A stretch of DNA of 17,804 nucleotides. Source: CAJQHT01 sp038123275. Its GTDB lineage: Bacteria > Pseudomonadota > Alphaproteobacteria > Rickettsiales > UBA1997. The notes under the pieces were generated by a model that was given only the letters and a program-made list of their open reading frames with translations, did no database searches and was not told the DNA's origin. Numbering within the stretch: the stretch's first letter is position 1; each line of letters opens with the position of its first letter. Shown here in pieces: positions 6,879 to 15,203 of the stretch. The stretch lies in assembly GCA_038123275.1 (NCBI GenBank), contig JAYORG010000024.1, positions 1 to 17,804 on the forward strand. The letters run 5' to 3'. The position numbers and the translations under genes were made by a program.

Positions 6879-7530
6879 AAAAGAATTAGCAAAAGTTAAA
6901 GATTATTCTGTAAATAACGAAATCTCTTTAAAACAAGAAGTTAGCAGAAAATTGCACCATTTACTAATAGCAATATTGCCAATATCTTATTTTTTTGTTA
7001 CAAAATTATCATTACTAACCTTCTTAGCACCAATTGCCTTATTAATTATTTTAACCGATTTTTGTCGCCTTGAATTTCAAGCAATAGGAAGGGTTTTTAA
7101 CAAAGTTTTTGGCAAAATACTACGCAAACACGAAGAAAATAAATTATGTGGCGCAACTTACTTTAGTATTGCAGCTTTAATTATTTTCCCCTTTTTCCCA
7201 GACGTTATCGCAATTAATGCTTTTTTAATTTTAGCAATTTCTGATAGTTTAGCGGCAATTATTGGCAAAAAAATTAATAGCCGTCCATTCTTTGACAAGT
7301 CAATAGCAGGTTCAGCAGCATTTTTTATTAGTGCCTTATTAATTACAACAATTACAGGTTTAATTTTTAACGAAAAAATACTCTATTATCTATTCTCATT
7401 AATTGCTATTTTTGTTGCAACAATTATCGAGGCTCGACCAAGATTATTAGATTTTGATGACAACTTAACTATTCCACTAAGTTTTAGCCTAATAGTAGTT
7501 ATCTTTAACACTATTTGGATTTACAATTAA
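6820..7530 (+). CDS. Diacylglycerol/polyprenol kinase-like (CTP-dependent) membrane protein
   Basis: The protein has up to 236 residues and about six hydrophobic segments after a basic N-terminus. It resembles the dolichol/phytol/diacylglycerol kinase family, which is related to phosphatidate cytidylyltransferases. Visible landmarks are VSRKLHHLLIAILP near the start, LCGATYFSIAALIIFPFFP, the motif AISDSLAAIIGKKI and FDKSIAGSAAFFISALL. Family members use CTP to phosphorylate lipid alcohols in the membrane. The substrate here is unknown; undecaprenol or diacylglycerol are possibilities. The start is uncertain: in-frame ATGs lie at 6820, 6832 and 6853, and 6853 leaves the shortest overlap (26 bases) with the ftsB-like gene. 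The gene ends eight bases before the preferred dnaG start. Confidence 0.75.
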   Translation: MLKIMKLLFIKMKTKIKKIRKELAKVKDYSVNNEISLKQEVSRKLHHLLIAILPISYFFVTKLSLLTFLAPIALLIILTDFCRLEFQAIGRVFNKVFGKILRKHEENKLCGATYFSIAALIIFPFFPDVIAINAFLILAISDSLAAIIGKKINSRPFFDKSIAGSAAFFISALLITTITGLIFNEKILYYLFSLIAIFVATIIEARPRLLDFDDNLTIPLSFSLIVVIFNTIWIYN

Positions 7531-7538
7531 TACATCCA

Positions 7539-9353
7539 ATGACAAGATTTGCTAAAGACTTCCCCGATGAGCTAAGATTACAAATTCCAACTTCAGACGT
7601 AGTATCCAAAAAAGTTGCTCTAAAACAAAAAGGCAAGGAGCATAGTGGTTTATGCCCTTTTCATAATGAAAAAACTCCATCCTTTACAGTTAATGACCAA
7701 AAAGGTTTTTATCACTGTTTTGGCTGTGGAGCTCATGGTGACATTATCACATTTATTAAAAATATTGAAGGTCTAGACTTTAAAGAATCAGTATTAAAAT
7801 TAGCAAATGACTACAATATTCCTGTTCCAATTATCAAGCCAGAAAATCAAAGTAAAGAAGATGCAAGGCAAAAGAAGCTAGAAAAACAATATTCAATTCT
7901 AAGTACAATATCCCAATTCTTTGAAAAAAACTTATCTGAATATAAAGGACAAAATGCTCTAAATTATCTACAAAAAAGAGGTTTGGATGCTAATAATATT
8001 AAAAAATTTAACCTTGGATTTGCTCCCGATAGCTACAATGAACTTCATCCATACCTAACAAAACTAGGCTTTAGTGAACAAGAGATTCTTGAATCTGGAG
8101 CCGTTAGCAAAAATCAAAATGGTAGATTATTCGACAAATTCAGAAATAGGGTAATATTCCCCATTTTTGCTAAAAATAATAAAGTAATAGCCTATGGCGG
8201 TAGAATATTAGATGATGGACAACCAAAATATTTAAATTCCAGCGAAACTTCACTATTTAAAAAAGGATCCACTCTTTACAATTATTCTATTGCCAGAAAG
8301 TCAATTTATGAACAAAAATTTGCTGTTATCGTTGAAGGATATATGGACGTTTTGGCTCTTGATATTAATGGTATAGGCAACTCTGTTGCACCCCTTGGAA
8401 CTGCCGTTACAAAAGAACAATTACAAGAACTATTTAAAATCACCAATGACATTGTTGTTTGTTTAGATGGCGACAAAGCTGGCCTTAATGCTATGGCAAG
8501 GGTAATTGATACAGCTTTACCACTAATAAATTCCAATAAAATGCTACGTTTTGCTCTTTTGCCTTTAGGTCTTGATCCAGATGACTTTATTAAACAAAAT
8601 GGTAAAACAGCCTGTCAAAACTTACTAAATAGTGCTCCCACCCTATCAGAAACCTTATTTAAATTTGAAAGTAAAAAAATTGGCATAACAGATTTTAACG
8701 ATAAAATATTTCCTGAAAAAAAAGCAGCCCTAGAAAACATATTAATGCAAAAAGTTGATTTAATAACTGACCAAAACAGCAAAAAATACTTCTCACAATA
8801 TTATAAAAATCTATTATTTGAAATTGGCAGAAAAAAAGCTCTTTCTAAGATAAATATCATAAAATCACAGCCAATTTTATCTCCAAAAGTTAATAACGAA
8901 TTACTTTTAGCACAAAATATCTTAATATTATTAATTCAAAACCCAAAACTTATTGACTATCAAGATGATTACTGTAACATTACAGAGCTTGATTTTGAGG
9001 ATGAAACATTATCTAATATTAAGGAATCATTAATTGATTTTTATCATAAAAAAAATGATTGTAACTCTCATGATATATTAGAACACCTCAATAATTTTTC
9101 ACTTGATCAAAAAATAAAGGACAAAGCTTTACATAAAAGCAAAAATCCTGCTAATAACGAATTAAAATTAAGAATTTTAGCGTTAAAATATCATCACTCT
9201 TGTGTCTTAAAACAATATCAAGATAATTTAAGACAAACTGATGATTTAAAAACATGTAATTCTTCAATTAAAAACGGTAAGCAAAAAGAATTATTTGATC
9301 ACAAAACTACAATAGAAAAAAAGATATTAGAGCTAGAAAGTGATCTAGCTTAA
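7539..9353 (+). CDS. dnaG: DNA primase
   Basis: DnaG makes RNA primers at the replication fork in contact with DnaB helicase. From the ATG at 7539 the protein has about 604 residues, normal for the family. The zinc-binding domain is complete: CPFH (C39, H42) and CFGC (C60, C63), with the usual HNEKTPSFTVN between them. The catalytic core includes LGFAPDSYNELHPYL and FDKFRNRVIFPIFAKNNKVI. The TOPRIM motifs are EGYMDVLAL (near 266) and DGDKAG (near 310). The C-terminal helicase-interaction part (about 430-604) is weakly conserved and rich in K, N and L. An ATG at 7515 would add eight residues but overlaps the preceding gene. MTRFAKDFPDELR fits the usual start of DnaG better. rpoD follows 22 bases later, as in the classical macromolecular synthesis operon, but without rpsU. 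Confidence 0.96.
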   Translation: MTRFAKDFPDELRLQIPTSDVVSKKVALKQKGKEHSGLCPFHNEKTPSFTVNDQKGFYHCFGCGAHGDIITFIKNIEGLDFKESVLKLANDYNIPVPIIKPENQSKEDARQKKLEKQYSILSTISQFFEKNLSEYKGQNALNYLQKRGLDANNIKKFNLGFAPDSYNELHPYLTKLGFSEQEILESGAVSKNQNGRLFDKFRNRVIFPIFAKNNKVIAYGGRILDDGQPKYLNSSETSLFKKGSTLYNYSIARKSIYEQKFAVIVEGYMDVLALDINGIGNSVAPLGTAVTKEQLQELFKITNDIVVCLDGDKAGLNAMARVIDTALPLINSNKMLRFALLPLGLDPDDFIKQNGKTACQNLLNSAPTLSETLFKFESKKIGITDFNDKIFPEKKAALENILMQKVDLITDQNSKKYFSQYYKNLLFEIGRKKALSKINIIKSQPILSPKVNNELLLAQNILILLIQNPKLIDYQDDYCNITELDFEDETLSNIKESLIDFYHKKNDCNSHDILEHLNNFSLDQKIKDKALHKSKNPANNELKLRILALKYHHSCVLKQYQDNLRQTDDLKTCNSSIKNGKQKELFDHKTTIEKKILELESDLA

Positions 9354-9375
9354 AAAAACCATGATTTAAAAGTAT

Positions 9376-11460
9376 ATGACAAAAAGCAAAAAAGTAACAA
9401 AAAAATCCTCTAAAGAAATCAAAGATCCAAAAAAGACTACAATAAAGAAAAAAGTCTCCAAAGAAACAGATCTAAAAAAACCTAAAGTCAAAACTAGTGA
9501 TAATAAAAAAGAATCTAAAAAATCTCTAGCAAAGTATATTGATAAAATGTCAGAAGATGGCGCTATTGATATTCAAGATTCTAAAGATGAACTCACCAAA
9601 GATCTTGGGTCAGATGAAGTTGCTGCCAACTTAAAAAAATTACTAGCCTTAGGTAAGTCACAAGATTACCTAACTTATGACCAAATTAATCAATATATTG
9701 ATTCTGATGCCATAGATACCAAAAAATTAGAAAAAATATTCGATATCTTTGCAGAATTTAAAATTAAAATTGTTGAAACGCAAGAAGACATCGAAAGGCT
9801 ACTAGAAAAAGCTGGTATCGAAGAAGAAAAAAGTCAAAAAAGAAGTGAGGACTCTGTTAAAACCTACCTTAAATCAATGAGTAATGTACAATTGCTTACC
9901 AGAGAAAATGAGGTAGAAATAGCCATAAGAATTGAAAAAGGCCGTAATAAAACCATTAAAGCATTATATCAAAGCCCTATGGTTATGCGCTACTTTATCG
10001 ATTGGTACAATGGTCTAGCTAATGGCACAATATTACTGCGCGATCTTATCAGAATTGATGAGACTTATAATTCAGAATTAGAAGAAATATTAAAAAACGA
10101 ACAACAAACAGAAGAAGAAATTGCCTCACTAGATGAAGAATTAAGTTCTTTAGAAGACAGTGAGGATAGCAACTTTGATGAATCAGAAGTTGAAGAATTT
10201 GACGATACTGTAGTATCATTTGTCTCAATGGAAAGAATCTTAATGCCAAAAATGCTAGAAGCTTTCCAAAAAATTTCTGTTATATGTCAAAAAATTCTTG
10301 AAAACCTAAGCAAAAAAACTACTAAACAGCTTGAAAGTGATAAAAAACATATCGCATTAAAAGAAGAATTTGAAGAATTAGCCAAAGAAGTTAGCTTCAA
10401 TGATACTTTAATTAAAGGCTTGGTAGATCAACTTTACGAAGCTCACCATAATTTAGTTACCGCTGAAATTGAACTATTAAAATTATCCAGAGAATACGAT
10501 ATCAACAAAAAAGATTTCTTAGAAAACTATGTTGGCATTGAAGAAGATGATAAATGGCTAAATAAAATTTCTAAACTTAAAGCAGCTGAATGGAAAAAAT
10601 TTGTCTCAGAGAAAAAAGACGAAATATCTCTTTTGCAAGGTCAAATTTTAAAATTAGCCAAAATAACCGGCTTAACTCTACCAGAATTCAAATCCCTAGT
10701 TAACTTTGTTAAAAAAAGCCAGGAAGAAGAGTCCAAAGCCAAAAAAGAAATGATCGAAGCCAATTTAAGGCTAGTTGTTTCAATAGCTAAAAAATATACT
10801 AATCGTGGTCTGCAATTCTTAGATCTAATTCAAGAAGGAAATATCGGCCTAATGCGCGCTGTTGATAAATTTGAATATAGAAGAGGATATAAATTTTCAA
10901 CCTATGCCACTTGGTGGATTAGACAAGCAATCACTCGTGCTATTGCTGACCAATCAAGAACTATTAGAATTCCAATTCATATGGTTGAAACCATTAATAA
11001 AATTGTCAAAACTTCAAGACAACTAACTCAAGAATTAGGCAGATCACCAGATGCTCAAGAAATTGCCGATAAATTGCTAATGCCAGTTGAAAAGGTCAGG
11101 AAAGTCTTAAGAACTTCAAAAGACCCAGTGAGTTTAGAATCCCCTGTTTCAGGCGATGATGAAGATAGCATCTTAGGTGATTTTATCGAAGATAAAACTG
11201 CCGTTTCACCAACCAATGCTACACTTTACTCTGAATTAAAAGAAGTAACAACACAAATGTTATCTTCCCTAACTCCAAGAGAAGAAAGGGTTTTAAGAAT
11301 GCGCTTTGGTATTGGCATGGCCACAGATCACACTTTAGAAGAAGTTGGTAAACAATTCTCTGTAACCAGAGAAAGAATTAGACAAATTGAAGCCAAAGCT
11401 TTAAGAAAATTACAACATCCTAAGAGATCAAGATCTCTTAAGACATTTATTCAAGAGTAA
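9376..11460 (+). CDS. rpoD: RNA polymerase primary sigma factor (sigma-70)
   Basis: This is the housekeeping sigma factor that directs RNA polymerase to -10/-35 promoters. The 694-residue chain begins with a strongly lysine-rich tail (about 1-58), followed by a region 1.1-like segment (about 80-150). Region 1.2 is near 160-190 (KTYLKSMSNVQLLTRENEVE). A long acidic, coiled non-conserved region (about 200-450) follows. Region 2 (about 460-545) contains RLVVSIAKKYTNRGLQFLDL and FSTYATWWIRQAITRAIAD. Region 3 has VETINKIVKTSRQLTQELGR. Region 4 (about 629-690) has LTPREERVLRMRFGIGM and the helix-turn-helix TLEEVGKQFSVTRERIRQIE. All regions expected of a group 1 sigma factor are present. It is probably co-transcribed with dnaG. 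The consensus-like promoter before pdhA fits recognition by this factor. Confidence 0.97.
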   Translation: MTKSKKVTKKSSKEIKDPKKTTIKKKVSKETDLKKPKVKTSDNKKESKKSLAKYIDKMSEDGAIDIQDSKDELTKDLGSDEVAANLKKLLALGKSQDYLTYDQINQYIDSDAIDTKKLEKIFDIFAEFKIKIVETQEDIERLLEKAGIEEEKSQKRSEDSVKTYLKSMSNVQLLTRENEVEIAIRIEKGRNKTIKALYQSPMVMRYFIDWYNGLANGTILLRDLIRIDETYNSELEEILKNEQQTEEEIASLDEELSSLEDSEDSNFDESEVEEFDDTVVSFVSMERILMPKMLEAFQKISVICQKILENLSKKTTKQLESDKKHIALKEEFEELAKEVSFNDTLIKGLVDQLYEAHHNLVTAEIELLKLSREYDINKKDFLENYVGIEEDDKWLNKISKLKAAEWKKFVSEKKDEISLLQGQILKLAKITGLTLPEFKSLVNFVKKSQEEESKAKKEMIEANLRLVVSIAKKYTNRGLQFLDLIQEGNIGLMRAVDKFEYRRGYKFSTYATWWIRQAITRAIADQSRTIRIPIHMVETINKIVKTSRQLTQELGRSPDAQEIADKLLMPVEKVRKVLRTSKDPVSLESPVSGDDEDSILGDFIEDKTAVSPTNATLYSELKEVTTQMLSSLTPREERVLRMRFGIGMATDHTLEEVGKQFSVTRERIRQIEAKALRKLQHPKRSRSLKTFIQE

Positions 11461-11468
11461 TTTTGATT

Positions 11469-11505
11469 GTCATCCTGAATTTAGAAATTCTTATATGAAG
11501 GATCT
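11469..11505. repeat. REP-like palindromic element between rpoD and tyrS
   Basis: The stretch starts GTCATCCTGAATTTAG and ends GAAGGATCTC, resembling the dispersed GTCATCCTGA...AAGGATCT palindromes seen in many bacterial genomes. ATCCT (11472-11476) pairs with AGGAT (11499-11503), and inside them GAATTT (11477-11482) pairs with AAATTC (11485-11490). It begins eight bases after the rpoD stop. A longer reading of tyrS would start inside it, at 11495. No other copy is evident in this window, so its repetitive nature is inferred from recollection of similar elements. Confidence 0.45.
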
Positions 11506-11530
11506 CACGCAACATAACGCAACTAAATTT

Positions 11531-12805
11531 ATGAAATTCAAATCAAATTTCCTAAAAATAATTCAAGAAAGAGGATATTTTAACCAAACAACTCACGAAG
11601 AAGAATTAGACAACCTACTATCAAAAAATAAGATAACTGCCTATATCGGTTTTGATTGTACAGCCAAATCCCTACACATCGGCAGCCTAATTCAAATTAT
11701 GGTTTTACGTCACTTACAAAAAAACGGTCACACTCCAATAGTTCTTTTAGGTGGAGGAACTACCAAAGTTGGAGACCCTTCAGGCAAAGATGAATCCAGA
11801 CAATTATTAAATGATAATCAAATCAAAGACAATATTTCTGGCATTAGAAAAACCCTAGAAAAATTTGACCTTTCCAAACAAGATTCCACATTAAAACCTT
11901 TTAAATTTGTTAATAATGATGAGTGGTTAGGAGACCTAAAATATATCGACTTTTTAAGAAATATTGGCCCTCACTTCTCAATTAACCGCATGTTGACTTT
12001 TGACTCTGTTAAAACCAGATTAGATCGAGAACATTCTCTTAGTTTTTTAGAATTTAATTACATGATACTCCAAGCTTATGATTTTCTACAATTAAGTGCA
12101 AAACTAGATTGCATTTTACAAATTGGTGGCTCAGATCAATGGGGCAATATTGTAAATGGAGTAGAATTAGCCAGAAGAATAACTCATAAAAATAGCAAAA
12201 CAGGTCTTTTTGGCTTAACAACCCCACTTCTAACCACTTCAGACGGCAAAAAAATGGGTAAAACCGCAAATGGCGCCATTTGGCTTTCCGCCGAAATGCT
12301 AGACCCATTTCAATATTTCCAATATTTTAGAAATATAGACGACAAAGATGTTTTAAGATTCTTAAAATTATTCACTGAATTAAACTCAAATCAAATCAAA
12401 GAAATAGAACAACAAAACATCAACGAACAAAAGAAAATTCTAGCTTTTGAGGTTACCAAAATATGCCATGGTGAAGAATCAGCCCAAAACACCCTAGAAA
12501 AAGCCGAAAAAATATTTAATAACAAAGCAGACAACATTGATGATCTTCCTGAAATAACTATCAATTTCACTAAAGAAGAATTAGAAAATGGTAAAAATTT
12601 AGTCTCAATATTAAAAGACAATAATTTATGTCAATCCAATGGCGAAGCCAGAAGATTAATAAAAGGCGGTGGAGTAAAAATAAACAATGACAAAATAAAT
12701 GATGAATCTTATTTAGTTAAGTTTAATAATGAACAAAGCTATTTTAAGCTTAGCTTAGGTAAAAAGAAATTCTTTAAAATATCATGCCATCAAAATATTT
12801 CGTAA
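11531..12805 (+). CDS. tyrS: Tyrosyl-tRNA synthetase
   Basis: This cytoplasmic class Ic synthetase charges tRNA-Tyr. From the ATG at 11531 the protein has about 424 residues, the usual length. The Rossmann catalytic domain shows YIGFDCTAKSLHIGSL (HIGH-type motif near 49-52), VLLGGGTTKVGDPSGKDESR, QIGGSDQWGNIVNGVEL and the KMSKS-type loop SDGKKMGKT (near 240). The C-terminal S4 RNA-binding domain (about 350-420) contains LCQSNGEARRLIKGGGVKI. The ATG at 11495 would add twelve residues encoded largely by a REP-like element. MKFKSNFLKIIQERGYF is the normal start of bacterial TyrS, so 11531 is preferred. The 3' end overlaps the pfkB-family gene by 22 bases. Confidence 0.95.
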   Translation: MKFKSNFLKIIQERGYFNQTTHEEELDNLLSKNKITAYIGFDCTAKSLHIGSLIQIMVLRHLQKNGHTPIVLLGGGTTKVGDPSGKDESRQLLNDNQIKDNISGIRKTLEKFDLSKQDSTLKPFKFVNNDEWLGDLKYIDFLRNIGPHFSINRMLTFDSVKTRLDREHSLSFLEFNYMILQAYDFLQLSAKLDCILQIGGSDQWGNIVNGVELARRITHKNSKTGLFGLTTPLLTTSDGKKMGKTANGAIWLSAEMLDPFQYFQYFRNIDDKDVLRFLKLFTELNSNQIKEIEQQNINEQKKILAFEVTKICHGEESAQNTLEKAEKIFNNKADNIDDLPEITINFTKEELENGKNLVSILKDNNLCQSNGEARRLIKGGGVKINNDKINDESYLVKFNNEQSYFKLSLGKKKFFKISCHQNIS

Positions 12806-13797
12806 CAGCAATAGGAAACGCCATAATAGATGTATTAGCATTTGTTGAAGACGATTTCCTAGAACAAAACTTTCTCAAAAAAGGTTCAATGACACTAGTC
12901 CAACAAGAGAATGTAGTTAATTTTGCAAATTTAAAATTTGATAAAATATCCTCTGGTGGCTCTGCTGCTAATACAGTGGTTGCCATGTCTGCCTTTGGCA
13001 TCAAAAATGCCTTTATTGGTAATATTGGCTCTGGTCATTATGGAGACATGTTCCATGAAAATCTAACCGAGCATGGTGTTGACTTTTACTGTAAACATAA
13101 AACTAGATTTGGTACAACTGCTCGTTCTTTTATATTAATCACTCCTGATAAAGACAGAACAATGTGTACCTTTTTAGGGGAAGCTTCAAATATTACCAAT
13201 GAAATTGACGGTACTGTCATTGCCAATTCCGACATATTATTTGTAGAAGGCTATCTATGGGATCAAGAACAAACTATAAAAGCTCTAAAAAGAGCCATGC
13301 TCATTGCCAAAGAAAATAAAACAAAAATTGCTTTTTCACTTTCTGATGTATCTTGCATAGCAAAACATAGATCAGACTTCTTAAAATTAACTAGAAAAAT
13401 TGATATCTTAGTTTGTAATGAAGCAGAAATAAATTCATTAGTTTCATCTGATTCAATAGATCAAAATAAAATTAAAGCATTAACAAGCCACAATGAAGAC
13501 CTAATGATTATTGTTACTAGGTCTGAAAAAGGAGTAATAATATTTAATGGTAGAACTAAAGAATTTCATAACGTCCCTGCCATTAAAACACAAAATGTAG
13601 TAGATGCCACTGGCGCTGGAGATGCTTTTGTAGCAGGTTTATTCTACGGCTTAGATAAAAAACTACCTTTAGAAGAAGCTGCCAGAGTTGGTCATTTATT
13701 TGCTTCTAATATCATTCAAAAAGTTGGCGGAAGATTTGATGAAGAAGAAATATCAAAAATTAAAGAACAATTAAAAATACTACCTTCTAGTGCATAA
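12784..13797 (+). CDS. PfkB-family sugar/nucleoside kinase, adenosine kinase-like
   Basis: This is a ribokinase-fold kinase of 337 residues. It has the N-terminal PfkB substrate-binding segment GGSAANTVVAMSAFG (near 57-71) and the two-glycine NIGSGHYGDMF region. The C-terminal signature DATGAGDAFVAGLFYGL (near 274) carries the catalytic aspartate and the anion hole. The pattern TTARSFILITPDKDRTMCTFLG fits the alphaproteobacterial adenosine kinase group, which phosphorylates adenosine to AMP using ATP. That specificity is inferred from overall resemblance, and another nucleoside or sugar is possible. The ATG lies inside the end of tyrS, and the stop overlaps the murF start by one base, implying translational coupling on both sides. 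Confidence 0.85.
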   Translation: MPSKYFVTAIGNAIIDVLAFVEDDFLEQNFLKKGSMTLVQQENVVNFANLKFDKISSGGSAANTVVAMSAFGIKNAFIGNIGSGHYGDMFHENLTEHGVDFYCKHKTRFGTTARSFILITPDKDRTMCTFLGEASNITNEIDGTVIANSDILFVEGYLWDQEQTIKALKRAMLIAKENKTKIAFSLSDVSCIAKHRSDFLKLTRKIDILVCNEAEINSLVSSDSIDQNKIKALTSHNEDLMIIVTRSEKGVIIFNGRTKEFHNVPAIKTQNVVDATGAGDAFVAGLFYGLDKKLPLEEAARVGHLFASNIIQKVGGRFDEEEISKIKEQLKILPSSA

Positions 13798-15203
13798 TGT
13801 GGGACGCAGTAAAATTAAAAAAGGCACTTAAAGATAATTTCCTAGAATCCAAGATTAATATAAGCTGTGCAGCCAAAGAGGTAATAATAGATAGTCGTCA
13901 AAAAACTAATAACGGCTTATTTATTGCATTAATTGGAGAAAATAATGATGGCCATAATTATCTAAAACAAGCTTTTAATAATGGCGCTATTGGTGCTATC
14001 GTACAAAAAATACCTGAACAATTCAAAAAAGACTCTCGTTTAATATTAGTTAAAGATACTAATAAATCCCTTATAGATCTTGCTAACTATTCTAGATCAA
14101 TATTTAAAGGAACAATAATAGGTGTAACTGGCAGCGTTGGTAAAACCAGCATCAAAGAAATGCTTAAATCTATACTATCTAGCAAAAATAAAGTATTTGC
14201 CAATTATGGTAACTTAAATAATCATTTTGGCTTGCCTTTAAGCCTATGCAATCTGCCAGAAAATTACGATTATGGCATATTAGAAATGGGCATGAATAAC
14301 TTAGGTGAAATCAACTTTCTCTCAAAAATTGCCAAGCCCAACATTGCTATAATTTCTAGCGTAGTTGCAGCTCATATTGGTAATTTCAAAAATGAACAAG
14401 AAATTGCCTTAGCTAAATCGGAAATATTTAATGGGCTAACTAATAATGGCCATATTATTTTAAATAAAGACAATAAACATTACGACTTCTTGATATCTCA
14501 AGCTCTAAAAAATAATATTAAACAATCTAATATTATTAGTTTTGGCAAAAATAAAGATAGCAACATTTTATTAGAGTCTTTTAACGCTATTAGTCCTACA
14601 GCCTCTCAAGTAAACATTTCTATAAATCAAAAAAAGATTGGCTATACTATTAATAATATAAATGAAGCAACAATAATCAATTCTTTAGTATCTATTGGAG
14701 TTCTGACAGCTCTTAAGGAAAATATTGATAACTACCTACCATCATTTAATAAATTAACAACTCCAAAGGGTAGAGGAAATATCATTAAAACCACTCACAA
14801 TAATATATCACTCACAATAATTGATGACAGTTACAATGCCAATCTTACATCTGTTATTGCTGGTCTAAAATTTTTATCAAACTTAAAAGAGCAAAATCCA
14901 AATTCACGTACAATTGCAATTATTGGCGACATGCTAGAACTTGGTGATAAAGCAATCATTGAGCATAAATCCATTGCCAAATATATTGATCAATTTAATA
15001 TTGATAAAGTATTGCTAGTGGGTAAGCTAACTAAGAATATTATTCCACAACTTAAAAAAGAGAAATTTATTAGCCATTTTGAAAATTCTTCAAATTTAGC
15101 TAATAATATTAATAATATAGTAAAAAATAATGACATCCTTTTAATCAAGGGATCTCGTGGCACTAAAATGGAAGTAATAATAGACAATCTAAAACATGCT
15201 TGA
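13797..15203 (+). CDS. murF: UDP-N-acetylmuramoyl-tripeptide--D-alanyl-D-alanine ligase
   Basis: MurF completes the cytoplasmic peptidoglycan precursor by adding D-Ala-D-Ala to UDP-MurNAc-tripeptide with ATP. The 468-residue protein has the three Mur ligase domains. The N-terminal UDP-substrate domain includes VIIDSRQKTNNGLFIALIGE and NDGHNYLKQAF. The central ATPase domain has P-loop GVTGSVGKTS (near 108), NLNNHFGLPLSL and ILEMGMNNLGEI. The C-terminal domain begins near IDDSYNANLTSV, with later GDMLELGDKA and LIKGSRGTKME. All key family motifs are present. It starts by overlapping the last base of the previous stop codon (TAATG) and overlaps mraY by eight bases. The murF-mraY order is that of the conserved dcw cluster. 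Confidence 0.96.
   Translation: MWDAVKLKKALKDNFLESKINISCAAKEVIIDSRQKTNNGLFIALIGENNDGHNYLKQAFNNGAIGAIVQKIPEQFKKDSRLILVKDTNKSLIDLANYSRSIFKGTIIGVTGSVGKTSIKEMLKSILSSKNKVFANYGNLNNHFGLPLSLCNLPENYDYGILEMGMNNLGEINFLSKIAKPNIAIISSVVAAHIGNFKNEQEIALAKSEIFNGLTNNGHIILNKDNKHYDFLISQALKNNIKQSNIISFGKNKDSNILLESFNAISPTASQVNISINQKKIGYTINNINEATIINSLVSIGVLTALKENIDNYLPSFNKLTTPKGRGNIIKTTHNNISLTIIDDSYNANLTSVIAGLKFLSNLKEQNPNSRTIAIIGDMLELGDKAIIEHKSIAKYIDQFNIDKVLLVGKLTKNIIPQLKKEKFISHFENSSNLANNINNIVKNNDILLIKGSRGTKMEVIIDNLKHA

Noticed and set aside
7515..7538. Earlier ATG extending dnaG by eight residues.
   Set aside because: It overlaps the lipid kinase-like gene and adds residues with no family support; the ATG at 7539 matches the usual DnaG start.
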